Source of the DNA: Pycnopodia helianthoides
Taxonomy: Eukaryota; Echinodermata; Asteroidea; Forcipulatida; Asteriidae
Assembly (NCBI GenBank): GCA_032158295.1
Contig: CM063262.1
Location: forward strand, 5,861,394-5,925,393
Reading direction: 5' to 3'
DNA length: 64,000 nucleotides
Under the pieces are notes generated by a model, which was given only the letters and a program-made list of their open reading frames with translations, did not search any database and was not told the DNA's origin. Positions 57,201 through 62,480 of the stretch are shown here, piece by piece. Position 1 is the first letter of the stretch, and each line of letters opens with the position of its first letter. Position numbers and translations under genes: made by a program.

Positions 57201-59813
57201 TGTCGATACGGTAGGCGCCATGGAGGATCTCCATCTCAGTCACGGAGAGACCATGTACCCAGCGATACTCCTGAACGATGGCCTCGGGAACATCCTCAAA
57301 CGACGGTATCCATCCACACCGCTCACTACCGAAACAAAAATAAAACATGTTTGGCTACAACTCAAAATTTGCGAAATCGACCCCTGGACTCTCACTATCC
57401 AATAAATCCACGGCTCGATTTCACAAACAGGCTAAGATCAATCTCAACTGTGAATCACTCATTTAACTGCCAAGCCGAAGTGTGATGTCACAACACAAAC
57501 CACAATAGTGATACTGACAACTCATCTTTAAGATGAGTCTCAGCGCTTTGTGAAACCGAGCCCTCTGGACTCTCACTGTCCCTGACTTGTAGCATCTTCA
57601 GCTCACCTCGTAAGATTGAGAAAGAATGGCATGACGTTGTCTTGGTAACATCTGTCGACTCTCGAGCAAGAGCAGTGTCTCTCCAAATCGTATCTTGTAA
57701 CCTTAAAAGAAAACAAAACAACAATGTAAAGTGCAGCTCTTGCGTTTTCTTCCAAAATCTATATATTAATAGTGGCTTCTTATAAACGTCATATCGTCAC
57801 CAGTGACGCCAGCGCTTCAACAGTCAGTATTTTCCTGCAGTATATATGTGAGTACTTTTGAAAATAGAGACCTATTCTTTAATAACATGAGGTTTACAAG
57901 GTCTGTCCAATATCTGCCAATCAAACCAGGAACGGGCAACCTTTCTTTCGATAAGGCTGGGTTTTTACTGCATTACACAACACACGGACCAACGTTACTC
58001 TCGAAGAAAGCATATGGTAGTGTCTTAAGGACAAAGTGTCACGACATGGACTGACCACATTCTGACGAAACACCAGGCTGAATCGTCTTTATCCGCTCGG
58101 CCACACACCACGCAAACATAGCATTGGATCAGTTACATAGATACAGGCATTTTAGGGCCACACAAAGATTTAGGCTGAAGGGAAAAAATGGCAATATCTC
58201 CCGGCGGTAACTGGTTTCATGAACAAGTAGAGGATTGGAATACATTTACTCTTCCAAAAAATAGATAAATGTCACTCTTCCTTGAAATCTCTGCTTGAAT
58301 GTCTTACCCAGCGTAATCACATTCTACAAGATGCAATCTTCTGGACTCGCACCACACTCGTAAATCTGGGAACACCTTGAGAAGCAAAATAAGAAAGGAA
58401 TACATTGGAACAAAATTAAAAGAAAGATCTTTGGGGGGGGGTGGAATCCACAAGACTGTAGGGCTTGTAGCTCAAAATGTTTACTGGACCAGAATGTTTG
58501 TTACAAGACAAAAATCAAATGACTTTCGTATTTAAACTGTTTTTAATTGAACAAGCACTAAGAGAAGATTTATCTCATTTTCTTTTATTGGCCATACTTC
58601 GATAATCAGAGTTGAAAGATATTTATCAGACTCAAAGTCAATATTTGAACATCATTTTTTAAACAAAGATTAGGCCTATTTGTCTAAATAAAGAGTACAC
58701 AGTGAGGCATTATTGATCAAAAACAGAAGACTGTGGACTTGTCAGGTCATAAGTTTACTGGCCCGACGCTAAAACCACTGGCCTCGGGACTGGGGTCCAG
58801 TGTACATTCGACCTATAACCCTTCGGTCAATGACCTTCAGGAGGATCAAGGTAATGGTACGCTATCAGGTAGGGACTGAAAAAAAAAATCCACATGTAAT
58901 TGAGCTCCGTTGGAACAGGTGTAGTGATCTGATGAGAGAATGCTCCCGGCCCAAGGCCCACACACACGCATATTATTCAGAATCTCAAAGAAAGAGACAG
59001 CGAAAAAAAAAAAATTCTAGTCGTTACATTTCTGTGATTTCAAAGATAAAGGAATCAACCGCAAAGCACAGCTAATTGCTAAGCGCGAGCTAATTGCTAA
59101 GCACGAGCTAATTGCTAAGCGCGAGCTAATTGCTAAGCGCGAAACGTGTGCGCGGTTGGTTTCTAATAATATTGGTTAATAATATTTTGATACGGAAGAT
59201 GATTAATAACAAAGATGGGAATAAAATAAAGGAATGTAAGAATAAGAAGTGAGTTTGAGGAAGATATTTGAACAGAACAGAGCTCTTAATAAAACCTTAA
59301 TTGTTTAGAGACATCATCAGTTGCGTCCCACTTTTCATTTATTGGTCTGTTGGTGGTCATCAGGCCTCCCGATTATCTATATACTACTCTGCACATACGT
59401 GAGGGAAGAAAGGACCAAAACCCAGGCCAAGACATTACATAAGAATCTTACAAACTGTAATCCCATAAAGATTGCATGGGGAGGGGGAGGGGGATTGGGA
59501 AGGGGGATGGCAAAGATTATTGGGTTTTTTTTTTTGGGGGGGGGTATGCGGGGGATAAATGGGGGCGTTCAGCTGCCACTGATCCTACCTCCTTGACTAG
59601 GATTTCTCTTTCAGCGTGGAAGTCCTTGAACGTTGACGAGACGAAGACTCGGACGGTCTTCCATCCCGACCTCTGGATGACCAAACTCTTCTTGCCCTTT
59701 GACCCCTTGCTGATGGTTCGGTCCACTTTATCCCAGGTCTGAAGGACAGAGTATTTGTAGTCGTTGGAGCTGGAGGGGACGGCTCCGATGGACTGGGAAG
59801 AGCCACAGCCCAT
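36067..59813 (-). CDS. DUF4062-NACHT-TPR protein, TTC41-like STAND NTPase (gene span, 23 coding exons)
   Basis: Predicted STAND-type NTPase of about 1,035 residues, read from 59813 down to TGA 36069-36067. The N-terminus MGCGSS has Gly2 for myristoylation and Cys3 for palmitoylation, suggesting membrane attachment. DUF4062 starts near residue 54 (VRVFVSSTFKDFHAERE) and includes SERCGWIP. NACHT has Walker A GGPGTGKS (315-322), HVFFHFVGA (350-358) and Walker B VIIVIDALNQ (407-416). Helical regions, degenerate TPRs (about 770-980) and an acidic C-terminus follow. The same order occurs in vertebrate TTC41 and in invertebrate proteins auto-named TPR repeat-containing protein DDB_G0287407-like. Whether it acts in immunity, cilia or elsewhere cannot be read here. 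Exon lengths sum to 3,110 nt, a multiple of 3 after removing two suspected extra As (exons 15, 17). One intron has a GC donor. Confidence 0.85.
36430..36770 (-). repeat. Dispersed repeat, type C (reverse)
   Basis: Begins AGGGTCATGGATTGGTAAA and contains GCATGAATCGTTTCTC and GAATGCTCCGGCCAGAGA, in the opposite orientation to 9480-9925. Confidence 0.55.
36892..36945 (-). pseudogene. Decayed duplicate of the 3' end of NACHT exon 22
   Basis: The minus strand reads KVCEWFIRWHHCSEE followed by GTAAG, against KACDWFIRWHHCSEE in the real exon. It lies 70-120 bp downstream of exon 22 in the same orientation. Related intron sequence (TTCTTGCGATAGTTCTGATT) accompanies both. Confidence 0.75.
37012..37170 (-). 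CDS. NACHT gene exon 22: TPR
   Basis: Acceptor GTTTCTTCAG, donor GAG|GTAAGT. Encodes VCMDALDMCLQAYGENSVLS, SRLFLNIGIFHEDNRNYRKA and CDWFIRWHHCSEE. Leu/Asn/Gly spacing in LFLNIGIFHED is a clear TPR. Its 3' end and donor recur, decayed, at about 36892-36945. Confidence 0.9.
37280..37490 (+). mobile_element. Non-LTR retrotransposon fragment (reverse transcriptase C-terminus)
   Basis: One frame reads HAGDKAFSVAGPRYCNSLPL, matching the GDRAFSVAAPxLWNSLP block at the C-terminal end of CR1/jockey-type polymerases. Stops and shifts are present. The 3' tail resumes at 37887 after an inserted element. Confidence 0.65.
37491..37886. mobile_element. MITE with TTAA-type ends inserted in a LINE remnant
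   Basis: The left end TTAAAAGGAACATTACAGAA and the right end TTCTGTAATGTTCCTTTAA are inverted over about 22 bp. Non-coding interior. Confidence 0.75.
37887..38000 (+). mobile_element. LINE 3' end with TTA-rich tail
   Basis: AATGCGCTTTATAAATGCAT followed by (ATT)n is a typical non-LTR 3' terminus. It continues the fragment at 37280-37490. Confidence 0.6.
38130..38300 (+). repeat. tRNA-derived SINE, type F
   Basis: CTCGGTGGTCCAGTGGTGAG (A-box side) and CATGGGTTTGAATCCCTCTT (B-box). Other copies at 50831-50995 and 51022-51190. Confidence 0.65.
38335..38415 (-). CDS. NACHT gene exon 21
   Basis: Acceptor TCTCTAACAG, donor AAA|GTAAGT. Encodes LGNDGFLADAIMTKGILLPR and SGEEQLK, 27 residues, phase 0-0. 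Helical TPR-type spacing. Confidence 0.8.
38485..38705 (+). repeat. tRNA-derived SINE, type G
   Basis: CAGGTTGGCTCAGTGGTGTC and ACGGTTCAAATCCCGCCCGG are A- and B-box regions. The tail has GGATTGGGTTTTAAGTCTC. Confidence 0.65.
39657..39786 (-). CDS. NACHT gene exon 20: TPR-like
   Basis: Acceptor CTTGGCAG|G at 39787, donor GAG|GTGAGC. Encodes TLTQLAFNLEAWMETGADNN and EGKLHIDRAIQIFKE. The phase-correct start at 39786 lies 14 nt inside a more obvious acceptor (TTGTTTAG). The acceptor and first exon bases belong to the 97-98 bp repeat unit at 39780-40960. Confidence 0.8.
39780..40960 (-). repeat. 97-98 bp tandem array carrying the exon 20 splice acceptor (about 12 copies)
   Basis: GATGGGTACAGGCTGTAACC recurs every 97-98 bp. 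Each unit contains, on the minus strand, TATAG or TTTAG, TTCAAACTTGGCAG and TTGACCCAGCTAG, which is the acceptor and start of exon 20. Only the unit at 39780 leads into the exon. Confidence 0.92.
40979..41170. mobile_element. Palindromic MITE-like element, type A
   Basis: GAGCCCAATTTCATAAAGCT at the left, AGCTCTATGAAATTGGGCCC at the right; directly follows the tandem array. Confidence 0.75.
41231..41346 (-). CDS. NACHT gene exon 19: TPR-like
   Basis: Acceptor TTACTTGACAG, donor AA|GTACGA. Encodes KLKLYQWIERWQITELGHLI and KFARKSIAIRETLPGELTK. Ends in phase 2, completed by exon 20. Confidence 0.82.
41421..41672. repeat. About 58-bp tandem array (4-5 copies)
   Basis: GACTGTTTTTGCATGGTACC, ACACATGTTTTTGATCATGA and GTACCAGTTAATATCG repeat in order. 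Confidence 0.85.
41960..42089 (-). CDS. NACHT gene exon 18: TPR-like
   Basis: Acceptor TCATCCTCAG, donor GAT|GTGAGA. Encodes VHAGAHEDSFKFLDTCIAME, TELGERPERMVELFDLAADI and YDD. The alanine/glycine spacing fits a TPR helix pair. Confidence 0.83.
42907..43035 (-). CDS. NACHT gene exon 17 (apparent internal 1-bp insertion)
   Basis: Acceptor TATTCTTGCAG, donor AT|GTAAGT. The 5' part reads GFGIGWQKVMLSGYEGSLRN then LKNDPAVSK. After an A3 run at 42949-42951 the family-like frame (RRHEQVTRVM) is shifted by one base and joins exon 18 in phase. Neither frame is open across the exon with correct phase, so one extra A is suspected. Confidence 0.72.
44100..44415. mobile_element. Palindromic element of about 315 bp
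   Basis: TTGGGCCAAGTTCGCGCAAG on the left and CTTGTGCGAACTTGGCC on the right are inverted. A related smaller element lies near 20230-20365. Confidence 0.6.
44471..44599 (-). CDS. NACHT gene exon 16
   Basis: Acceptor TTTGTCTCCAAG, donor GAG|GTACGA. Encodes 43 residues: ELPLHLIKTGDTERLQRFL, CNWEAFDLLYEEIFSDALLK and YWRE. ELPxHL is the usual start of the helical repeats after the winged helix. Phase 0-0. Confidence 0.87.
45402..45511 (-). CDS. NACHT gene exon 15 (apparent 1-bp insertion near its end)
   Basis: Acceptor GCTTGTCTAG, donor GAA|GTGAGT. Encodes YFPQNDGATDMLQQLWWHKK and LADYFFDSDNMERK. As printed the exon ends in phase 1, yet exon 16 requires phase 0. The mismatch disappears if the A4 run at 45408-45411 is A3, giving the family-like junction KVE-ELP. 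Confidence 0.78.
45520..45840 (-). repeat. AATC-rich tandem tail of the retrotransposon
   Basis: Plus-strand ATCAATCAATC and CAAGTGATCAATC variants run from the element end to within about 10 bp of the exon 15 acceptor. Confidence 0.85.
45841..46195 (-). mobile_element. 5'-truncated non-LTR retrotransposon (RT C-terminal end)
   Basis: The minus strand reads YKILLLTWKALHGLAPVYI, then LRSSNKLLLN, SGDRSFGLCAPKLWNDLP and SLQIVKSQLKTHCFE, the C-terminal region of CR1/L2-type polymerases. An upstream HINPTLI piece is out of frame. The tandem-repeat tail follows at 45520-45840. Confidence 0.85.
46377..46542 (-). CDS. NACHT gene exon 14
   Basis: Acceptor CCCCCCAACAG, donor AA|GTGAGT. Encodes QQIGALPAARWAMVFRAL, KPFLRPFGDSGEGRLDFYHR and ALSKAVRRK. 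LPxARWxxxxxALxPFLR and FxHRxLxxAV are family motifs. Confidence 0.88.
47058..47233 (-). CDS. NACHT gene exon 13
   Basis: Acceptor TCCTCGTCAG, donor G|GTTAGT. Encodes DLLEQVFDRFEEENGGSLLV, GTLCLLETSETGLLETELLQ and an acidic Ser-rich end (PPSNESGSEK). Matches the LLxxLLxRLExD helical block of the family. Confidence 0.87.
47371..47563. mobile_element. Palindromic MITE-like element, type A
   Basis: GGGCCCAATTTCATAGAGCT at the left, AGCAGCTCTTGAAAAGTGGG at the right. Confidence 0.75.
47640..47930 (-). repeat. tRNA-derived SINE, type G (reverse)
   Basis: CGCAGGATTCGAACCGGGGT is a reverse B-box; CAGGTAGGGACTGAAAACCC matches the type-G body at 56560-56765. Its chance open frame is not a gene. Confidence 0.65.
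48453..48640 (-). CDS. NACHT gene exon 12: winged-helix region
   Basis: Acceptor AACTTTACAG, donor GA|GTGAGT. Encodes EIVTEILGRYNKRLDEEQM, SQNPLWLSVACEELRIFG and INSLSDGLL. NPLWL followed by CEELR is the conserved post-NACHT helix seen in TTC41/TEP1-like proteins. Confidence 0.9.
48720..48780 (+). repeat. About 20-bp tandem repeat
   Basis: AAGGGCAGCTTGCCTGCCTT repeated three times. Confidence 0.85.
49396..49569 (-). CDS. NACHT gene exon 11 (GC splice donor)
   Basis: Acceptor CTGGAACAG; donor AAG|GCAAGT, a consensus GC-AG type. Encodes 58 residues: FYDDTSASILSWLPRKL, APQVRVVLSMIDETPPHRAM and EYFLTPLDVASRK. The LP..L...VR...S block is the sensor-1 side of NACHT. Reading through the donor meets a stop soon after. 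Confidence 0.87.
49609..49860. repeat. Probable dispersed repeat
   Basis: CTCACAAGGCCCGAGGGCCA ... GGTAGGCATGGGTATCATCC is GC-richer than its surroundings, has internal inverted parts (TTTGGGCTGTCGACCCAAA) and encodes nothing. Class unknown. Confidence 0.4.
50151..50258 (-). CDS. NACHT gene exon 10: Walker B
   Basis: Acceptor TCTATGCAG, donor CAG|GTAAGA. Encodes 36 residues, including NLEAACQLTYSTLSNPKTKP and VIIVIDALNQ. Four hydrophobics followed by D-A-L form Walker B with the acidic Mg-coordinating residue at 412. Phase 0-0. Confidence 0.92.
50831..50995 (-). repeat. tRNA-derived SINE, type F (reverse member of an inverted pair)
   Basis: GGGATTCAAACCCACGACCT and AGACCACCAAGGTTGCC are the reverse complement of the copy at 51022-51190. 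Confidence 0.7.
51022..51190 (+). repeat. tRNA-derived SINE, type F (forward member of an inverted pair)
   Basis: CTCGGTGGTCAAGGGATAAG and GTTGGAATCCCACCCGAGTA, then a body ending TACACATCGAGTATGGGTA. Confidence 0.7.
51290..51401 (-). CDS. NACHT gene exon 9
   Basis: Acceptor TCTCAACAG, donor GAT|GTAAGA. Encodes GGGDHGWHVFFHFVGAIPG and STDLEKCLKRLLKEIGAFD. The FFHFVGA strand is typical of this NACHT subgroup. Its acceptor and first 19 nt are duplicated in the intron just upstream (about 51546-51710). Confidence 0.9.
51381..51710 (-). repeat. About 163-bp tandem duplication including the exon 9 acceptor
   Basis: CCATCC.TGATCGCCACCGCT occurs at about 51384 (real exon 9) and about 51547. Both are followed by ATAACA.TCATGGAG, the TAATAATAA tract and GAGTTCCAATAATGAGTTCC. 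Confidence 0.88.
51731..51924 (-). CDS. NACHT gene exon 8: Walker A (P-loop)
   Basis: Acceptor CTATCGCAG, donor GG|GTAAGC. Residues 279-342: SFMKNRGDLVLGR, then YPFVILGGPGTGKSAVMARV. GGPGTGKS is the nucleotide-binding P-loop; LGR upstream is the usual pre-NACHT motif. Ends in phase 2. Confidence 0.93.
52085..52330 (-). repeat. tRNA-SINE (type E) body leading into the 39-bp array
   Basis: CTTAATCACTGTAGCTCCCA, AGCCTGAGGAAACCTGTAAA and ATTATGGTAAAGTATATTGC match the SINE at 28765-29077 in the same order. The element then runs straight into the minisatellite. Confidence 0.75.
52331..54165. repeat. 39-bp minisatellite (about 47 copies) derived from a tRNA-SINE
   Basis: The unit GACCGGTACTCAAAAGCACA plus CTCTGCTGATCAGAAACAC matches the tRNA-related end of SINE type E (GACCGGGACTCGAACCCACA ... 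CTCTGCTGA). Copies are near identical up to about 53300, then carry many small indels. Because 39 is a multiple of 3, long chance frames exist on both strands. Confidence 0.95.
54343..54414 (+). repeat. tRNA-like sequence (SINE head or tRNA pseudogene)
   Basis: GGCTAGATAGCTCAGTTAGT is an intact A-box and D-arm; TTTGTTCAAATCTCTTCTAG is the T-arm with a pairing acceptor end (GGCTAGA/TCTAGTC). The anticodon stem does not pair, so it is not a functional tRNA. Confidence 0.6.
54649..54741 (-). CDS. NACHT gene exon 7: linker to NACHT
   Basis: Acceptor TTTATAG, donor GAG|GTAGGC. Encodes IFEFFKKRIAAQYPLQEK and ELDPYQLSREAHE, 31 residues, phase 0-0. A charged helical linker that sits before the NTPase in this family. 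Confidence 0.8.
54900..55105. repeat. Type-B repeat, right half
   Basis: GCCTGAAGCCTTTCTCAGAT through ACCAAAAGTACCCACTGCC. Confidence 0.6.
55127..55322. mobile_element. Palindromic MITE-like element, type A
   Basis: GGGCCCAATTGAATAGAGCT at the left and CTATGAAACTTGGGCCC at the right; about 40 bp from exon 6. Confidence 0.75.
55363..55458 (-). CDS. NACHT gene exon 6
   Basis: Acceptor ATCCTCAG, donor CCG|GTAAGT. Encodes 32 residues beginning GDHVLWYDCEYDGIDDHGK and ending GLDETFCKP. Phase 0-0. Last strand region of DUF4062 by family comparison. Confidence 0.83.
55553..55715. mobile_element. Short palindromic element (TAACTTAGGATTAATC type)
   Basis: TTTCACCAAACTCTTCCTAA on the left and CTAGCGCTTCGTGAAATTGG on the right, with inverted TAGGATTAATC motifs inside. 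Confidence 0.55.
55716..55870. mobile_element. Short inverted-repeat element, type H
   Basis: TTTCATCTTTGAGAGGGCAA ... GTGTAATTCCAGGCCTG. A close copy of 2260-2422. Confidence 0.6.
55959..56089 (-). CDS. NACHT gene exon 5: DUF4062 end
   Basis: Acceptor CATGTGCAG, donor CTG|GTGAGT. Encodes SFFMIRKSEFLSSLP, EYRDDFIDPNPIAF and HKLTILKKMLKSRL; FFMIR continues the domain after NPN of exon 4. Ends in phase 0. Confidence 0.88.
56560..56765 (+). repeat. tRNA-derived SINE, type G
   Basis: CCTGTTCGAATCCCGCCGGG is a B-box; GGTTTTTCAGTCCCCACCTG and AACTTCCTTCCTTGTCTTCT follow. Confidence 0.65.
56768..57118. repeat. Type-B-related inverted element
   Basis: TAAAGGTATTGTACACTTTT at the left and AAAGTGTACAGGGCCTTTA at the right are inverted; GAGCTCAATTGGTCATCGAG is shared with type B. 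Confidence 0.6.
57192..57325 (-). CDS. NACHT gene exon 4: DUF4062 core
   Basis: Acceptor TTTCGGTAG, donor T|GTAAGT. Encodes SERCGWIPSFEDVPEAIVQE, then a WVHGLSVTEMEILHGAYR block. The G-W-P and EILHGA motifs are characteristic of DUF4062. Confidence 0.88.
57405..57563. mobile_element. Short palindromic element
   Basis: GGCTCGATTTCACAAACAGG at the left and CGCTTTGTGAAACCGAGCCC at the right are inverted. A half-copy lies near 44722-44790. Confidence 0.6.
57607..57693 (-). CDS. NACHT gene exon 3: DUF4062 (start uncertain)
   Basis: Encodes YDLERHCSCSRVDRC and YQDNVMPFFLNLT; donor AG|GTGAGC. The start at 57693 keeps phase with exon 2, but a stronger acceptor (TTTTCTTTTAAG) sits 8 nt upstream and would start the exon at 57701, reading VTRYDL in this frame. 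Using it would require a one-base change at the exon 2 end. Confidence 0.7.
58308..58375 (-). CDS. NACHT gene exon 2: DUF4062
   Basis: Acceptor CTTCTCAAG, donor GG|GTAAGA. Encodes VFPDLRVWCESRR and LHLVECDYA. Family members read VFPxLRxxCxxRxLxxxxxD here. Ends in phase 2. Confidence 0.82.
58440..58805. repeat. Dispersed repeat, type I
   Basis: CTTGTAGCTCAAAATGTTTA ... GTTTACTGGCCCGACGCTAA, in the same order as 2980-3306. Confidence 0.55.
59058..59150 (+). repeat. 18-bp tandem repeat
   Basis: CTAATTGCTAAGCGCGAG repeated about four times. Confidence 0.88.
59589..59813 (-). CDS. NACHT gene exon 1: myristoylation motif and start of DUF4062
   Basis: ATG at 59813-59811; donor GAG|GTAGGA. Residues 1-75: MGCGSSQSIGAVPSS, a Lys/Ser-rich linker, then WKTVRVFVSSTFKDFHAERE, the conserved opening of DUF4062. 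Ends in phase 0. Confidence 0.88.
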
Positions 59814-59869
59814 AGTTTCGGCAGGTCTGTAACTTAGTCAATCTTGAACGATACAGCTAGTAACTTTCC
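59814..59869 (-). other. 5'UTR part of exon carrying the start codon
   Basis: On the minus strand a strong acceptor (poly-T then CAG) ends at 59870, giving 56 nt of leader before the ATG. The leader is therefore spliced and the promoter lies further right. Confidence 0.5.
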
Positions 59870-59929
59870 CTGAAAAAAAAATTTAATCAAAAGAAGTTTT
59901 AGATTAAATTAACACCTGGGATAAAAAAT

Positions 59930-60100
59930 ATATTAGTTGGTTTTACCCTTTCACCGATGTGTGTAAAGCACTGTATACTCTGATACAGTTTCCCCAAGTT
60001 CTGTGTGCAAAAAATCCACAGCCTGTGGATTTTTTTCACAGAACTTGGGGAAGTACTGAGTATACAGTGCTTTACACACATCGGTGAAAGGGTATAACCA
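59930..60100. repeat. Near-perfect palindrome of about 160 bp
   Basis: TTTCACCGATGTGTGTAAAG on the left arm is inverted as CTTTACACACATCGGTGAAA on the right. The centre near 60018-60030 reads CCACAGCCTGTGG. The sequence is the tail of SINE type F, here as two fused inverted copies. Confidence 0.85.
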
Positions 60101-60711
60101 AATCATGTAAGTTTTAAATTATTTAATTAGATCGTTTTTGTTATCATAATTTGTTCTTGACAAGGCTGAACTCTGGTGAAATTATGACTTTTAAAACTCC
60201 CTTTCAATATTAACAAGCGCCAACACACTTCAAGGGGGACAACACAGTTTTGATCTACTGCCTTCGAATCGAGGCCAAGTGACTTGGCTATGGCTATAGA
60301 GTTGCTGACAGCCACGTTAATGTAACACATGAATATTTGGGTGTTACAGGGTTTACATTATTTCTATGTGGGGGAAGAAAATGTCCTCATTTTCCAAAAT
60401 ATCAAGAGTGAACATAATGATACTGATAGGGAAGTGGTTCATAACAACAATAACAAAGGATGTTGAAGTAGTCATTTATACCATCTCCCTGCCATAGCCA
60501 CTAAATGCCCTTGCCGGGGCCATTATTTCACTACTGAAGCCCTTGCCGGGCCATTATTTCAAAAGAATTACATTCATTTGGCACTATTTATTATTTAATG
60601 GAATTTTATCATTTACTTAAGTTTCCCTAAATAGTTTTGATGGCGCCTAAATACAGCCAATTACTTCCCGCCACTTCCTGTCAACCACACTTCATTAAAC
60701 TGTTCAGCCCT

Positions 60712-60852
60712 AGTTGACTTGGGACCGAGTACTCCTAGAATTATGAGGTTCGATCCGCAGATGACTTGGGACCGAGATGACTTGGGACTGAGATGACTTG
60801 GGACCGAGATGACTTGGGACCGAGATGACTTGGGACCGAGATGACTTGGGAC
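60712..60852. repeat. 16-bp minisatellite, left part
   Basis: GATGACTTGGGACCGA repeated; interrupted at 60852 by the element at 60853-61531. Confidence 0.85.
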
Positions 60853-61531
60853 CATAGAGCTATATATATTGACTAGAGCGCTAACACCCCGTTATACACG
60901 CACTAAGGTTTTGAAGCCGTGTGGGCGCATCCATGTTTATGTACAAACCAATACAAAAGCTTGAAATTTTGTATGGCAATTGTACGGCTATTTGCATGAT
61001 AAAGCGTTTGTTCTTTTCTATGCGTCATCGAACCAAATATGCAGCAAATGAGAATGCACAATCTGCTAATGAGCGTACAAACTGCGAGCGTCATGTGCGT
61101 CATGTTTAACATGTGCGTTTGCGCGTATACGTTTTTTTTTTAGTTCGTCATTCTTGCCGGCATATTGTGTATCCTTGAAGTAGATTTCGTTTTTCCCCTT
61201 GACATCTTGAAGCATTGAATCCTCCCAAACAAGGCTTTAGTTCGACTCATAATTTTTTCCTAAGACGTAAGTAACAACATCAGAGAATCACCTACTACAT
61301 ATTTTTTTTAAGACATCACTTAAATCACCTGTTTACAAGAGCAATGATCGTTAGATTAAATATGGCGCGTACGTAAGCGCGTACGCCGAATGCAAAATTT
61401 TCGCGGCCATGTGTGCTCTCTTAAAATTAAAATCGTTCCGTAGTCACGCAACACATCAAACATGTCTGCGCCCAGGGTGGCTTCTAAACTCAGAGCAAGT
61501 TAGCGCTCTAGTCAATATATATAGCTCTATG
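60853..61531. mobile_element. Non-autonomous hAT-like element (679 bp, 33-bp TIRs, 8-bp TSD)
   Basis: The first 33 bp (CATAGAGCTATATATATTGA...) are repeated exactly, inverted, at 61499-61531. CTTGGGAC flanks both ends (60845-60852, 61532-61539). No transposase frame is present. TIR plus an 8-bp duplication fits the hAT superfamily. Confidence 0.85.
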
Positions 61532-61890
61532 CTTGGGACCAAGATGACTTGGGACGAGATGACTTGGGATCAGGATGACTTGGGACCGAGATGACTTGGG
61601 ACTGAGTTGACTTGGGACCGAGATGACTTGGAATTGGGACTGAGTTGACTTGGGACCGAGATGACTTGGGACCGAGATGACTTGGGACCGAGATGACTTG
61701 GGACCGAGTTGACTTGGGACCGAGATGACTTGGGACTGAGTTGACTTGGGACCGAGATGACTTGGGACCGAGATGACTTGGGACCGAGATGACTTGGGAC
61801 CGAGTTGACTTGGGACCGAGATGACTTGGGACCGAGATGACTTGAGACCGAGCTGACTTTGGGACCGAGATGACTTCCGACCGAGTTGAC
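61532..61890. repeat. 16-bp minisatellite, right part
   Basis: GATGACTTGGGACCGA and GTTGACTTGGGACCGA variants, about 22 copies. Confidence 0.88.
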
Positions 61891-61949
61891 CATAATGAAT
61901 GGCCAGTGGCAGTGCTTCTCGCTGGGTGGCTCAGGACAAATTGACAATT

Positions 61950-62100
61950 ACCAGTAACACCACAGTAACAATAACACTAACACAACAGTAACATTCCTCC
62001 ATGCACTAAGTAACACTGACAGCACTAACTAGTAACAGTACACTAACACTACAGTACGAGTAGTAGTAACACTAACACTACAGCACTAACACAGAGCACA
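61950..62100 (+). repeat. ACT/AAC-rich low-complexity sequence
   Basis: Irregular runs of CAGTAACA, CACTAACA and similar. Confidence 0.7.
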
Positions 62101-62300
62101 CACATGGAATTGCAACCCACCCTCCCTCGGACAGTAGAAATGCTTCGAAGAATCATGGAGGTGAGAATACAACTTTACTTTATGAATGATGATTGATTAA
62201 CTCTCAGTCTCAATCTCATTTCAGTCATTGTCAGTTTCGGTGTCACGAATACCGCGATTATTTTATTTTTAATGAAACTCTAAATACATCTGGAACTTAC

Positions 62301-62480
62301 TTGACGGTAAAGAGCTCGATCAACGTGACAGACGGTACGATAAGATCTTCTTTTGAAAGTCAACTTAGCCTGCCGGATCCATTTGCCATTCCACCACCAC
62401 CAGGCACCAAAACTACGACGTTTCCAAATAAACAAAATTTGCGTTTGTATCGATCGATCGAGCGCAACCACACTCTGCCG
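62301..62480 (-). other. Candidate upstream 5'UTR exon of the NACHT gene
   Basis: The minus strand reads CGTCAA|GTAAGT with the exon edge at 62301, a near-perfect donor about 2.4 kb upstream of the 59870 acceptor. The right edge is arbitrary and no promoter motif is clear. It is offered as the best visible partner for the leader acceptor. Confidence 0.25.

Larger units (their letters stand above)
54742..59588. other. NACHT gene introns between exons 1 and 7
   Basis: Filled with dispersed short elements listed separately: 54900-55105, 55127-55322, 55553-55715, 55716-55870, 56560-56765, 56768-57118, 57405-57563, 58440-58805, 59058-59150. About 57720-58300 and 59160-59588 have no recognised feature except a G-rich tract near 59480-59570. 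Confidence 0.5.

Noticed and set aside
36067..59813. Calling the NACHT gene a pseudogene because of frame breaks
   Set aside because: All 23 exons keep splice sites and family motifs. The two breaks are single bases in A-runs, and the corrected length is a multiple of three.
36067..59813. Nephrocystin-3 orthologue
   Set aside because: It shares a myristoylation-type start and TPRs, but the DUF4062 domain right after the N-terminus and the NACHT motifs fit the TTC41-like group better.
61570..61947. 125-codon minus-strand Ser/Pro/Lys repeat frame
   Set aside because: Translation of the 16-bp minisatellite.
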